Assembly (NCBI RefSeq): GCF_035989285.1
Contig: NZ_CP108513.1
Location: forward strand, 8,122,001 to 8,186,000
DNA: 64,000 nt
Origin: Streptomyces sp. NBC_01235
Lineage (GTDB): Bacteria > Actinomycetota > Actinomycetes > Streptomycetales > Streptomycetaceae
Direction of reading: 5' to 3'
Translations under genes and position numbers: made by a program
The notes under the pieces: generated by a model
Databases searched by the model: none
What the model was told of the DNA's origin: nothing
What the model saw: the letters and a program-made list of their open reading frames with translations, nothing else
Shown here: in pieces, positions 36,559-45,347 of the stretch
Position numbering within the stretch: position 1 is the stretch's first letter
Layout: each line of letters starts with the position of its first letter

Positions 36559-37943
36559 CCGAGCTCGCCACGATGGACTTCCACCCCCAGCCCCGGGCGG
36601 GCGAGGCCAAGCCGTGGGCGTTCCCGGCGCCCGAGCGGGCCGCGCTGGGCAACGGCCTGACCGTCCTGCACTGCCATCGCCCCGGTCAGCAGGTCGTCGC
36701 CGTCGAGATCCTCCTCGACGCGCCCCTGGACGCCGAACCTGCCGACCTCGACGGCGTCGCCACGATCATGGCGCGCGCCTTCTCCGAGGGCACCGACAAG
36801 CACTCCGCCGAGGAGTTCGCCGCCGAGCTGGAGCGCTGCGGCGCCACTCTGGACGCGCACGCCGACCACCCCGGCGTCCGCCTCAGCCTCGAAGTGCCGG
36901 CCTCGCGCCTGCCCAAGGGCCTCGGCCTGCTCGCCGACGCCCTCAGGGCGCCCGCGTTCGCCGACAGCGAGGTCGAGCGCCTCGTCCGCAACCGCCTGGA
37001 CGAGATCCCGCACGAGCTGGCCAACCCCTCCCGGCGCGCCGCCAAGGAGCTCTCCAAGGAGCTGTTCCCCGCCACCGCGCGCATGTCGCGCCCACGTCAG
37101 GGCACAGCGGAGACGGTCGAGAAGATCGACTCCGCTGCCGTGCGGGCCTTCTACGAGACGCACGTGCGCCCCGCCACGGCCACCGCCGTGGTCGTCGGCG
37201 ACCTCACCGGGGTCGACCTGGACGGGCTCCTCGGCGACACCCTGGGCGCCTGGACGGGCTCGACGGCCCAGCCGCGGCCCGTGCCGCCGGTGACCGCCGA
37301 CGACACCGGCCGGGTCGTCATCGTGGACCGCCCCGGCGCCGTCCAGACGCAGCTGCTGATCGGCCGGATCGGCGCCGACCGGCACGACCGCGTGTGGCCC
37401 GCGCAGGTGCTCGGCACGTACTGCCTCGGCGGTACCCTCACCTCCCGCCTGGACCGCGTCCTGCGCGAGGAGAAGGGCTACACCTACGGTGTCCGGGCCT
37501 TCGGACAGGTCCTGCGGTCCGCGCCGGACGGGTCGGGCGCCGCGATGCTCGCCATCAGCGGCTCCGTGGACACCCCGAACACCGGTCCCGCTCTGGAGGA
37601 CCTCTGGAAGGTGCTGCGCACCCTCGCCGCCGAGGGCCTGACCGACGCCGAGCGTGATGTCGCCGTGCAGAACCTGGTCGGGGTGGCACCGCTGAAGTTC
37701 GAGACCGCCGCGGCCGTCGCGGGCACGCTGGCCGACCAGGTCGAGCAGCACCTGCCCGACGACTACCAGGCGACGCTGTACCAGCAGCTCGCCGCGACCG
37801 GCACGGTGGAGGCCACCGCGGCGGCCGTGAACGCCTTCCCCGTGGACCGACTGGTGACCGTCCTCGTCGGTGACGCGGCTCAGATCAAGGAGCCGGTGGA
37901 GGCCCTCGGCATCGGCGAGGTGAAGGTCGTGCCCGCCGAGTAG
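36555..37943 (+). CDS. M16-family peptidase homologue lacking the zinc motif (partner subunit)
   Basis: This 462-residue protein is homologous to M16 peptidases but the HxxEH site is replaced by VATIMARAFSEGT. It keeps the conserved substrate-binding R...G.TYGV element (REEKGYTYGVRAF, about 305-317). Such inactive subunits pair with an active one, as in mitochondrial processing peptidase and Sphingomonas M16 heterodimers. The start GTG overlaps the stop of the catalytic gene, which supports equimolar expression. Confidence 0.9.
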   Translation: MTELATMDFHPQPRAGEAKPWAFPAPERAALGNGLTVLHCHRPGQQVVAVEILLDAPLDAEPADLDGVATIMARAFSEGTDKHSAEEFAAELERCGATLDAHADHPGVRLSLEVPASRLPKGLGLLADALRAPAFADSEVERLVRNRLDEIPHELANPSRRAAKELSKELFPATARMSRPRQGTAETVEKIDSAAVRAFYETHVRPATATAVVVGDLTGVDLDGLLGDTLGAWTGSTAQPRPVPPVTADDTGRVVIVDRPGAVQTQLLIGRIGADRHDRVWPAQVLGTYCLGGTLTSRLDRVLREEKGYTYGVRAFGQVLRSAPDGSGAAMLAISGSVDTPNTGPALEDLWKVLRTLAAEGLTDAERDVAVQNLVGVAPLKFETAAAVAGTLADQVEQHLPDDYQATLYQQLAATGTVEATAAAVNAFPVDRLVTVLVGDAAQIKEPVEALGIGEVKVVPAE

Positions 37944-37985
37944 GCGGAGTTGGCGAGATGGACGCGGGCAACGGCCCGCGCGCGT

Positions 37986-38022
37986 AGGGGCCCTGGTCGA
38001 CGGAGACGTCACCAGGGCCTCT
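37986..38022. terminator. Terminator after the M16 gene pair
   Basis: GGCCCTGGT/ACCAGGGCC arms with a further GAC/GTC pairing form a strong hairpin 42 bp after the stop. Confidence 0.75.
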
Positions 38023-38170
38023 GGGTGTCCGAATTGAGGCGGAGGTTGCCTGTCTGCCCTGTGGGATGCGCTACAAAAACCATGATTCGTTTGAGGATTG
38101 AAAGCCGCCCCGCTTAGCGTCATCCGGGCTGTTCGTCAGGCAGTGCGCCGCAGCCGCGGCACCGGACAGT

Positions 38171-38355
38171 CATCGCCGAGTCCCCGTACGGCGCGAGCCA
38201 GGGGAGCCGGGGACCCTCCCTCCTGTCGCCGTCTTCGCGGCTGGAGGGGCCCAGAAGTCCCTGGGGTGAATCGGACGCCCGCGCGAGTCGCGAGGGGGTC
38301 CGTAGGAGACCTTCCTGCTCCGAACCCGTCAGCTAACCCGGTAGGCGAGAGGGAA
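38171..38355 (+). ncRNA. ydaO-yuaA riboswitch (c-di-AMP) upstream of the M23 peptidase gene
   Basis: The leader carries the conserved elements of the ydaO class, including GGGGTGAATC near 38258, and ACCCGTCAGCTAACC then GGTAGGCG near 38325-38347, with flanking GC-rich helices. The 3' end runs into the purine-rich ribosome-binding region. In streptomycetes this riboswitch precedes genes for cell-wall hydrolases and represses them when c-di-AMP is bound. Boundaries are approximate. Confidence 0.88.
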
Positions 38356-38376
38356 GGAAAGGACACCCCCAACTTC

Positions 38377-39120
38377 ATGGCGTTCACCTGCGCCACCGGG
38401 AAGCACCGTCGGCCCAGCCGGATGCAGCGCACCACCACGCGCGCGGCCGGCGTCGCGGCGCTCACCACCACCGGTGTCATGGCCACCGTCGCCTCCGCTC
38501 CGGCCTTCGCCGCCGAGCCCGCTCCCGAGCAGACCGGGCTGATCCCCGTCGTCACGGCCGGCGAGGCCGTCGCCGAGCAGATCGGCGACCAGGTCGCCGT
38601 GCAGAAGAAGGCCGCCTACGAGGAGGCCGCGCGCGAGGCGGCCGCCAAGAAGGCCGTGGAGGAGCGCGAGGCACGCGTGCGTGCCGCCCGCGAGGCCGAG
38701 CGCAAGCGGCTCAACGCCTTCGTGCTGCCGATCACCGGTTCCTACGTCTCCACCGGCTACCACGCCAGCAGCTCGCTGTGGTCCTCCGGCAGCCACACCG
38801 GCATCGACTTCCACGCCGCGACCGGCACCACGGTGCACGCGGTCGGCCTGGGCACCGTCGTCGAGGCCGGCTGGGGCGGGTCCTACGGCAACCAGGTGGT
38901 CATCAAGATGAACGACGGCACCTACACCCAGTACGGTCACCTGTCGTCCATCGGCGTCTCGGTGGGCCAGCAGGTCACCCCCGGCCAGCAGATCGGCCTG
39001 TCCGGCGCCACCGGCAACGTCACCGGCCCGCATCTGCACTTCGAGGCCCGCACGACCGCGGAGTACGGCTCGGACATCGACCCGGTCGCCTACCTCCGCA
39101 GCCACGGCGTGAACGTCTGA
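38377..39120 (+). CDS. Secreted M23-family peptidoglycan peptidase
   Basis: The 247-residue precursor has a signal peptide (basic start, hydrophobic core, cleavage near AFA-AEP at about 47). A charged helical stretch of Lys/Ala/Glu repeats follows (about 70-110). The LytM domain has zinc ligands in HTGIDFHA (about 147-154) and GPHLHFEA (about 213-220). It is expected to cut peptidoglycan cross-bridges during growth, germination or spore formation. The c-di-AMP riboswitch upstream ties its production to second-messenger level and osmotic state. Confidence 0.93.
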   Translation: MAFTCATGKHRRPSRMQRTTTRAAGVAALTTTGVMATVASAPAFAAEPAPEQTGLIPVVTAGEAVAEQIGDQVAVQKKAAYEEAAREAAAKKAVEEREARVRAAREAERKRLNAFVLPITGSYVSTGYHASSSLWSSGSHTGIDFHAATGTTVHAVGLGTVVEAGWGGSYGNQVVIKMNDGTYTQYGHLSSIGVSVGQQVTPGQQIGLSGATGNVTGPHLHFEARTTAEYGSDIDPVAYLRSHGVNV

Positions 39121-39143
39121 CGACGCACGGCGACAGATCGTCC

Positions 39144-39170
39144 AGCCCCGGCCCTCCCGGCCGGGGCTTT
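39144..39170. terminator. Terminator after the M23 gene
   Basis: A perfect 10-bp AGCCCCGGCC/GGCCGGGGCT stem with a 5-base loop is followed by a short T run. Confidence 0.85.
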
Positions 39171-39308
39171 CGCCGTTTCGGATGCCCTGCTGTCCAAAAA
39201 ATATCCATGGATTCCGACCCGCCATCGGAAATTCCCGCTCATTGCAATAGAGTCACGGAACACACGTCAATCGTCGACGTTTCACGGGGATTAAGGCGGA
39301 GGTCCGTC

Positions 39309-40004
39309 ATGCGTATTCCGGCGCACTCGGTGTGCACGGCCATCCGGGACGACATCGTCGCGGGTGTCTACGAGCGCGGCAGCCGCCTCACGGAGGAACT
39401 CCTCGCCCGCCGCTACGGCGTTTCCCGCGTCCCGGTCCGGGAGGCGCTGCGCACGCTGGAGGCCGAGGGCTTCGTGGTGACGCGGCGGCACGCGGGCGCC
39501 TGCGTCGCGGAACCGACCGAGCAGGAGGCGGCCGACCTGCTGGAGATGCGCATGCTCCTGGAGCCGCTGGGTGCCGCTCGGGCGGCCCAGCGGCGCACGG
39601 AGGCCCATCTGAAGGTGCTGCGCGGCCTCGTCCGGCTGGGCCAGGAGCGGGCCAGGAGGGGCAACAGCGAGGATCTGCGCTCCTTGGGGGGCTGGTTCCA
39701 CGAGACGCTCGCCCAGGCCTCCGGAAGCCACGCTCTGACGTCGATGCTCACTCAGTTGCGCCACAAGATCGCCTGGATGTACGCGGTGGAGGCGCCGGCC
39801 AACCCCGTGGAGTCCTGGGCGGAGCACGGCGGGATCGTGGACGCGGTGGCACGCGGCGACGGGGAGCGTGCGCGGGCGATCACGGCACTGCACACCGAGC
39901 GCACGACGGCCGCGCACCGGCTGCGCTTTTCCGGCGGACAGGAGCGCATCGACCGTGTGAGGACTTCGCAACCTCCCGTAAACATGACGAGCCTGCGGCA
40001 TTAA
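39309..40004 (+). CDS. GntR-family transcriptional regulator (FCD subfamily)
   Basis: This 231-residue regulator starts at ATG 39309, preceded by GGAGG. The N-terminal winged HTH spans residues about 8-70 (ELLARRYGVSRVPVREALRTLEAEGFV). The FCD ligand-binding domain has FHETLAQASGSH and WAEHGGIVDAVARGDGERA, with metal-ligand-type His residues. It lies next to, and convergent with, ptsH, and may control carbon metabolism, but no operator was recognised with confidence. The upstream 130 bases are AT-rich. Confidence 0.9.
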   Translation: MRIPAHSVCTAIRDDIVAGVYERGSRLTEELLARRYGVSRVPVREALRTLEAEGFVVTRRHAGACVAEPTEQEAADLLEMRMLLEPLGAARAAQRRTEAHLKVLRGLVRLGQERARRGNSEDLRSLGGWFHETLAQASGSHALTSMLTQLRHKIAWMYAVEAPANPVESWAEHGGIVDAVARGDGERARAITALHTERTTAAHRLRFSGGQERIDRVRTSQPPVNMTSLRH

Positions 40005-40077
40005 CACGAGAGCCGTATACAAAGGGGAGATAATTCGCGGGGGATTATTTCTGCTGCCCGTGAACGGGAAATGCGAA

Positions 40078-40105
40078 GGGCTCGCCCGATAATTCGGACG
40101 AGCCC
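40078..40105. terminator. Bidirectional terminator between GntR gene and ptsH
   Basis: GGGCTCG/CGAGCCC outer stem plus CCGA/TCGG inner stem with an AT-rich loop occupies the convergent gap. Confidence 0.7.
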
Positions 40106-40132
40106 CGCAGCCCTCAATTGTTAAGGGGTTGC

Positions 40133-40414
40133 TCAGACGGTCTCGGGGAGTTCCTCGAGACCCTCGGCGACCAGCTTCGCCAGACGGTCGAGGGCGGCGT
40201 CCGCACCCTCGGCCTCGGAGGCGAGGACGATCTCCTCGCCGCCCTGGGCACCCAGGCCGAGAACGGCCAGCATGGAGGCCGCGTTGACGGGGTTGCCGTC
40301 GGCCTTGGCGATCGTCACCGGGATACCTGCGGCCGTGGCGGCCCGGACGAAGATGGAAGCGGGGCGGGCGTGAAGGCCCTCGGCCCAGCCGACGTTGACG
40401 CGGCGCTCAGCCAT
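40133..40414 (-). CDS. ptsH: HPr phosphocarrier protein of the PTS
   Basis: This 93-residue protein carries the phosphorylated His in GLHARPAS (His about 16) and a Ser-containing helix NAASMLAVLGLGAQGG. HPr passes phosphate from enzyme I to sugar-specific EIIA components, mainly for N-acetylglucosamine and fructose in Streptomyces. A DasR-type operator lies 24-39 bp upstream of the start, matching the known DasR control of ptsH. Confidence 0.95.
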   Translation of the reverse strand: MAERRVNVGWAEGLHARPASIFVRAATAAGIPVTIAKADGNPVNAASMLAVLGLGAQGGEEIVLASEAEGADAALDRLAKLVAEGLEELPETV

Positions 40415-40437
40415 GTGATGCTGCCCTTCAGTGTTCA

Positions 40438-40453
40438 GGTTGTCTAGACCAGT
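40438..40453 (-). promoter_or_regulatory. DasR-responsive element (dre) upstream of ptsH
   Basis: On the minus strand the site ACTGGTCTAGACAACC matches the dre consensus ACTGGTCTAGACCAGT at 13 of 16 positions, with the left 12 bases identical. DasR is the glucosamine-6-phosphate-responsive GntR repressor controlling the GlcNAc PTS. Confidence 0.8.
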
Positions 40454-40475
40454 GTTCCACACGTGAAGCGTGTGA

Positions 40476-40501
40476 GGGACGGGTCGTCCACGACCCGTCC
40501 C
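40476..40501. repeat. Perfect 11-bp hairpin inside the ptsH-acetyltransferase divergent spacer
   Basis: GGGACGGGTCG and its complement surround TCCA. It is as strong as the terminators in this window but lies upstream of both genes, 62 bp from ptsH and 92 bp from the acetyltransferase start. A second smaller stem CACACG/CGTGTG lies at 40458-40474. Confidence 0.6.
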
Positions 40502-40593
40502 GGTGTGGTCGTCGGATCGCGGCCTCGATCCGACGTCCGTCCTCCACAGACTGCCTGGCGCCGTTGTCGTACGCGAGCCGTACTCTGGGCCCC

Positions 40594-43407
40594 ATGCAGA
40601 GCGCGTCGGACCGGCACGAGTACCCCGCCCACTGGGAGGCCGACGTGGTGCTGCGCGACGGCGGCACCGCACGCATCCGCCCCATCACCGTTGATGACGC
40701 CGAGCGCCTGGTCAGCTTCTACGAGCAGGTCTCGGACGAGTCGAAGTACTACCGCTTCTTCGCGCCCTACCCGCGCCTGTCCGCAAAGGACGTCCACCGC
40801 TTCACGCACCACGACTTTGTGGACCGGGTGGGACTCGCGGCCACGGTCGGCGGCGAGTTCATCGCAACCGTACGCTATGACCGCATTGGTGCCGACGGCA
40901 TGGCCGCCTCCGCGCCCGCCGACGAGGCCGAGGTCGCCTTCCTCGTGCAGGACGCCCACCAGGGGCGCGGTGTCGCCTCCGCGCTCCTCGAACACATCGC
41001 GGCCGTGGCACGTGAGCGCGACATCCGCCGATTCGCCGCCGAGGTGCTCCCCGCCAACACCAAGATGATCAAGGTGTTCACGGACGCCGGCTATACCCAG
41101 AAGCGCAGCTTCGAGGACGGCGTCGTCCGCCTGGAGTTCGACCTCGAACCCACCGAGCGCTCCCTCGCCGTGCAGCGCGCGCGGGAGCAGCGCGCGGAGG
41201 CGCACTCCGTGCGGCGGCTGCTGGCGCCCGGCTCCGTCGCCGTCGTCGGCACCGGCCGCACGCCCGGCGGCGTCGGCCGAAGCGTCCTCGGCAACCTCCA
41301 GGAGGCCGGGTTCACCGGCCGCCTGTACGCCGTGAACAAGGCCTTTCCCGAGGATCTGAAGGAGCTCGACGGAGTGCCCGCCCACCGCTCGGTGCGCGAC
41401 ATAGAGGGGCCCGTCGACCTCGCGGTCGTCGCCGTACCGGCCGAGCACGTGCCCGAGGCCGTCGCCGAGTGCGGCGAGCACGGTGTGCAGGGACTCGTCG
41501 TCCTCTCCGCCGGCTACGCCGAGAGCGGCCCCGACGGGCGCGAGCGCCAGCGCGAACTCGTCCGGCACGCACGCGCGTACGGCATGCGGATCATCGGCCC
41601 CAACGCCTTCGGGATCATCAACACCTCCCCAGAGGTGCGGCTCAACGCCTCGCTCGCTCCGGAGATGCCGAGGCCCGGCAGGATCGGGCTGTTCGCCCAG
41701 TCCGGCGCCATCGGCATCGCCCTGCTGTCCCGCCTCCACCGGCGCGGCGGAGGGGTCACCGGCGTCACCGGTGTGTCCACCTTCGTCTCCTCCGGCAACC
41801 GCGCGGACGTCTCCGGCAACGACGTCCTCCAGTACTGGTACGACGACCCCGACACCGATGTCGCCCTCATGTACCTGGAATCCATCGGCAACCCGCGCAA
41901 GTTCACCCGCCTCGCCCGGCGCACGGCGGCCGCCAAGCCCCTGGTCGTCGTCCAGGGATCCGGTTCCGCCCCGCAGGGACACGCCGTACGGGCGACGCGG
42001 CTGCCGCACGCGACGGTGTCGGCGCTGCTGCGGCAGGCCGGCGTGATCCGCGTGGACACCATCACCGAGCTGGTCGACGCGGGCCTGCTGCTCGCCCGCC
42101 AGCCGCTGCCGACGGGACCGCGGGTGGCGATCCTCGGCAACTCCGAGTCGCTGGGCCTGTTGACGTACGACGCCTGCCTCTCCGAGGGACTGCGTCCGCT
42201 GCCCCCGCTGGACCTGACGACGGAGGCGTCCGCGGAGGACTTCCACGCGGCGCTCGCGCGGGCGCTCGCCGACGAGACCTGCGACGCGGTGGTCGTGACG
42301 GCGATCCCCGCGATCGGGGAGGTGTCGCCGGGGGACGCGGAACTCGCGCAGGCCCTGCGCTCGGCCGCGGCGGCGGCTCCAGCCAAGCCGGTGCTCGTCG
42401 TGCACGTGGAACTCGGCGGCCTCGCGGCGGCTCTCTCCGCCGCGGCGAGCACCGCGCCGCGCGCGGAAGCGACCCCACACGCGCGTGCCGCGACGGAAGA
42501 CACCGGGACCCGACGGCCCGCCGCGGTCGAGGCACCCGAGGGAGCGCACCTCATCCCCGCCTTCCCCGCCGCCGAACGCGCCGTCCGCGCCCTCGCCGAG
42601 GCCGTGAAGTACGCCCAGTGGCGGCGCGAGGCGGCCGACCCCGGCAAGGTGCCCGAGTACGAGGACATCGACGAGAAGGGCGCCGCCGAGCTGATCGGCG
42701 GGCTCCTCGCGCGCGGGCAGGGCCTCACCCTCGGCACCGACGAGACGTGCGAGCTGCTCGGCCGCTACGGCATCCGCACCCGCCGGGCGATCCCCGCGCC
42801 CACCCCGGACGAGGCCGCGCGGGCCGCGGGCGCCCTCGGCTACCCCGTGGCCCTCAAGGCCACCGCCCCGCACCTGCGCCACCGCGCCGACCTGGGCGGC
42901 GTACGCCTCGACCTGGCCGACGAGGAGCAACTGCGGCGCGCGTACGCCGAGTTGACCGAGCTCTTCGGGAAGCCGGAGGAGCTCCGTCCGGTCGTCCAGT
43001 CGATGGCCCCGCGCGGCGTCGACACGGTCGTCCGCGCCGTCATCGACCCGGCGGCCGGAGCCGTGCTGTCCTTCGGACTCGCCGGGGCCGCCTCGCAGCT
43101 GCTGGGGGACATGGCGCACCGGCTGGTCCCGGTCACCGACCGCGACGCGACCTCGCTGATCCGCTCCATCCGGACCGCCCCGCTCCTCTTCGGCTGGCGC
43201 GGCTCGACGCCCGTCGACACCCCCGCCCTGGAGGAGCTGTTGCTGCGCGTATCCCGGCTGGTCGACGACCATCCCGAGGTCGTCGCGGTCACCCTGGAGC
43301 CGGTCGTCGTCGCCCCGCACGGCCTGAGCGTCCTGGGCGCCTCCGTGCGCCTCGCGCCCCCGCCCGCGCGCGACGATCTCGGACCGAGGACACTGCCGAC
43401 GTACTGA
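40594..43407 (+). CDS. GNAT acetyltransferase fused to NDP-forming acyl-CoA synthetase-like domain (Pat-type protein acetyltransferase)
   Basis: The product is 937 residues. The N-terminal GNAT domain (about 15-185) has EVAFLVQDAHQGRGVASALLEHI, the acetyl-CoA-binding motif. A CoA-binding Rossmann domain follows (SVAVVGTGRTPGGVGRSVL, about 212-230), with a succinyl-CoA-ligase-like region. After an Ala-rich linker (about 600-665) comes an ATP-grasp-like domain. This corresponds to the PatA-type lysine acetyltransferases of Streptomyces, which carry GNAT first, whereas the Salmonella enzyme has it last. They acetylate and inactivate acyl-CoA synthetases. TACTCT 7 nt before the ATG suggests a leaderless transcript. 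Confidence 0.88.
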   Translation: MQSASDRHEYPAHWEADVVLRDGGTARIRPITVDDAERLVSFYEQVSDESKYYRFFAPYPRLSAKDVHRFTHHDFVDRVGLAATVGGEFIATVRYDRIGADGMAASAPADEAEVAFLVQDAHQGRGVASALLEHIAAVARERDIRRFAAEVLPANTKMIKVFTDAGYTQKRSFEDGVVRLEFDLEPTERSLAVQRAREQRAEAHSVRRLLAPGSVAVVGTGRTPGGVGRSVLGNLQEAGFTGRLYAVNKAFPEDLKELDGVPAHRSVRDIEGPVDLAVVAVPAEHVPEAVAECGEHGVQGLVVLSAGYAESGPDGRERQRELVRHARAYGMRIIGPNAFGIINTSPEVRLNASLAPEMPRPGRIGLFAQSGAIGIALLSRLHRRGGGVTGVTGVSTFVSSGNRADVSGNDVLQYWYDDPDTDVALMYLESIGNPRKFTRLARRTAAAKPLVVVQGSGSAPQGHAVRATRLPHATVSALLRQAGVIRVDTITELVDAGLLLARQPLPTGPRVAILGNSESLGLLTYDACLSEGLRPLPPLDLTTEASAEDFHAALARALADETCDAVVVTAIPAIGEVSPGDAELAQALRSAAAAAPAKPVLVVHVELGGLAAALSAAASTAPRAEATPHARAATEDTGTRRPAAVEAPEGAHLIPAFPAAERAVRALAEAVKYAQWRREAADPGKVPEYEDIDEKGAAELIGGLLARGQGLTLGTDETCELLGRYGIRTRRAIPAPTPDEAARAAGALGYPVALKATAPHLRHRADLGGVRLDLADEEQLRRAYAELTELFGKPEELRPVVQSMAPRGVDTVVRAVIDPAAGAVLSFGLAGAASQLLGDMAHRLVPVTDRDATSLIRSIRTAPLLFGWRGSTPVDTPALEELLLRVSRLVDDHPEVVAVTLEPVVVAPHGLSVLGASVRLAPPPARDDLGPRTLPTY

Positions 43408-43498
43408 AGAGATCGCGCCGCAGGCGAATGCCGCCGACCTACGGAAAGCGGCCGTGAGCGGTGCCTCGCAGTCAGTGGGTCCCCGTAGGATGGAGGGC

Positions 43499-44086
43499 AT
43501 GGCCAAGACCAGTACGACGACCCAGGGGCTGCGCGCGGCGATCGAGCGCAGCGGCTACTACCCGGCCCTCGTGGCCGAGGCGGTGGAGGCCGCTGTGGGC
43601 GGCGAGCCGATCCGGTCGTTCCTGGTCCACCAGGAGACCACGTTCGACCAGAACGAGGTGCGTCGGCATGTGACCGTGCTGGTCCTCACCGGCAACCGCT
43701 TCATCGTCAGCCACACCGACGAACAGGCCGCCGACACCACCTCCCCGACGCCGTACGCCACCACGTCGACGGAGTCCGTGAAGCTCGGCCGGATCTCCTC
43801 GGTCGTTCTCAGCCGCGTGGTCGCCAACCCGGAGTCGTACGCGCCGGGCACCCTGCCGCGCGAGGTCGTGCTCACCATCGGCTGGGGCGCCGTCTCCCGC
43901 ATCGACCTGGAGCCGGCCGCCTGCGGCGACCCCAACTGCGACGCCGACCACGGCTACACCGGCAACTCGACGGCGGACGACCTGAGCCTGCGCGTCAGCG
44001 AGGCCGGGGACGGCCCGGAGACGGTGCGCCAGGCACTCGCCTTCGCGCAGTCGCTCTCCGAGGCCACTGCGGACGTAACGCGCTGA
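43499..44086 (+). CDS. DUF5998-type actinobacterial protein
   Basis: This 195-residue protein has no signal peptide or membrane span. It includes RHVTVLVLTGNRFIVSHTDEQ and a CGDPNCDADHGYTG segment with two Cys and a His that might bind metal. The family is conserved in actinobacteria, usually immediately upstream of the phosphodiesterase gene as here, and is uncharacterised. GGAGGGC precedes the ATG. Its stop overlaps the next start (TGATG), so the two products probably act together. Confidence 0.82.
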   Translation: MAKTSTTTQGLRAAIERSGYYPALVAEAVEAAVGGEPIRSFLVHQETTFDQNEVRRHVTVLVLTGNRFIVSHTDEQAADTTSPTPYATTSTESVKLGRISSVVLSRVVANPESYAPGTLPREVVLTIGWGAVSRIDLEPAACGDPNCDADHGYTGNSTADDLSLRVSEAGDGPETVRQALAFAQSLSEATADVTR

Positions 44087-45276
44087 TGGCACAGTCCGCC
44101 CCCTGGGACTTCCCCGAGCCGCTCGCCGTCGGCTCCGCCCCCGTCCCCGAGTACGGCTCCGGCTCCCTCGCCGACCTGCTGCCCACACTGGCGGCGGGCA
44201 TGGGAGTACCCGGCACGACCGCGGCGATCCCGGAACTGACCCCGGCCGACCGCAACTGCGTCTTCCTGATCGACGGCCTCGGCTGGGAGCAGATCAAGGA
44301 CCACCCCGACGAGGCGCCCTATCTGCACGCCCTCCTCGGCAGCTCGCGCGGCGGCACCGGACGCCCGCTCACCGCCGGCTACCCGGCGACCACCGCGACC
44401 TCCCTCGCCTCCGTCGGCACTGGCCTCCCGCCGGGCGCCCACGGCCTGCCCGGCTACACCGTGCGCAACCCGGCCACCGGCGAGCTGATGAACCAGCTCC
44501 GCTGGCAGCCGTGGACCGCGCCGGGCGCCTGGCAGCCGTACCCCACGGTCTTCCAGCTCGCCCACGAGGCGGGCGTGCACGCCGCACAGGTGTCGTCCCC
44601 GGCGTTCCAGAACACCCCGCTGACCAAGGTCGCGCTCAGCGGCGGAACGTTTCACGGGCGGCTGACCGGCGAGGAGCGCATGGACCTGGCCGCCGAGCAA
44701 CTCGCCGCGGGCGACCGCTCCCTGGTCTACACGTACTACGCCGAACTGGACGGAGCCGGGCACCGCTACGGTGTCGCCTCCGACACCTGGCGCGGCCAGC
44801 TCATGTACGTCGACCGGCTCGTCCAGCGTCTCGCCGAGCAACTCCCGCCGCGCAGCGCGCTCTACGTCACCGCCGACCACGGCATGGTCGACGTGCCCTT
44901 CGACGAGGAGCACCGCATCGACTTCGACGCGGACTGGGAGCTGCGCGCCGGGGTCGCCCTGCTGGGCGGAGAGGGCCGCGCCCGCCACGTCTACGCCGTA
45001 CCGGGCGCTCAGGAGGACGTGCTGACCTGCTGGCGCGAGGTGCTCGGCGAGCAGTTCTGGGTGGCCTCCCGGGACGAGGCGATCGCCGCGGGCTGGTTCG
45101 GGCCGAAGATCGACGAGCGGGTGTACGCCCGCCTCGGCGACGTGGTCGCGGCCGCCCGGGACGACGTCGTGATCATCGCCTCCGAGCGGGAGCCCAAGGA
45201 GTCGGCGATGGTCGGCAACCACGGCTCGATGACCCCTGCCGAGCAGTTGGTCCCCCTGCTCGAAGTACGCTCCTGA
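44086..45276 (+). CDS. Alkaline-phosphatase-superfamily nucleotide pyrophosphatase/phosphodiesterase
   Basis: This 396-residue protein has superfamily metal-binding features: CVFLIDGLGWE with the first Asp (about 59-67), GYPATTATSLASVGTG with the nucleophile Thr (about 100-115), and YVTADHGMVD with Asp-His metal ligands. No signal peptide is evident. The family hydrolyses nucleotide or other phosphodiester bonds. Translational coupling to DUF5998 (TGATG) and proximity to thymidine kinase are compatible with a nucleotide-related role, but no substrate is known. Confidence 0.87.
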   Translation: MAQSAPWDFPEPLAVGSAPVPEYGSGSLADLLPTLAAGMGVPGTTAAIPELTPADRNCVFLIDGLGWEQIKDHPDEAPYLHALLGSSRGGTGRPLTAGYPATTATSLASVGTGLPPGAHGLPGYTVRNPATGELMNQLRWQPWTAPGAWQPYPTVFQLAHEAGVHAAQVSSPAFQNTPLTKVALSGGTFHGRLTGEERMDLAAEQLAAGDRSLVYTYYAELDGAGHRYGVASDTWRGQLMYVDRLVQRLAEQLPPRSALYVTADHGMVDVPFDEEHRIDFDADWELRAGVALLGGEGRARHVYAVPGAQEDVLTCWREVLGEQFWVASRDEAIAAGWFGPKIDERVYARLGDVVAAARDDVVIIASEREPKESAMVGNHGSMTPAEQLVPLLEVRS

Positions 45277-45347
45277 AGGCCCAGAACCGTTTCTCCTCTT
45301 GTCTTGCTCTTCCTCCTTCACCTTCACCGAAAGGCGCTCGACTCCCC

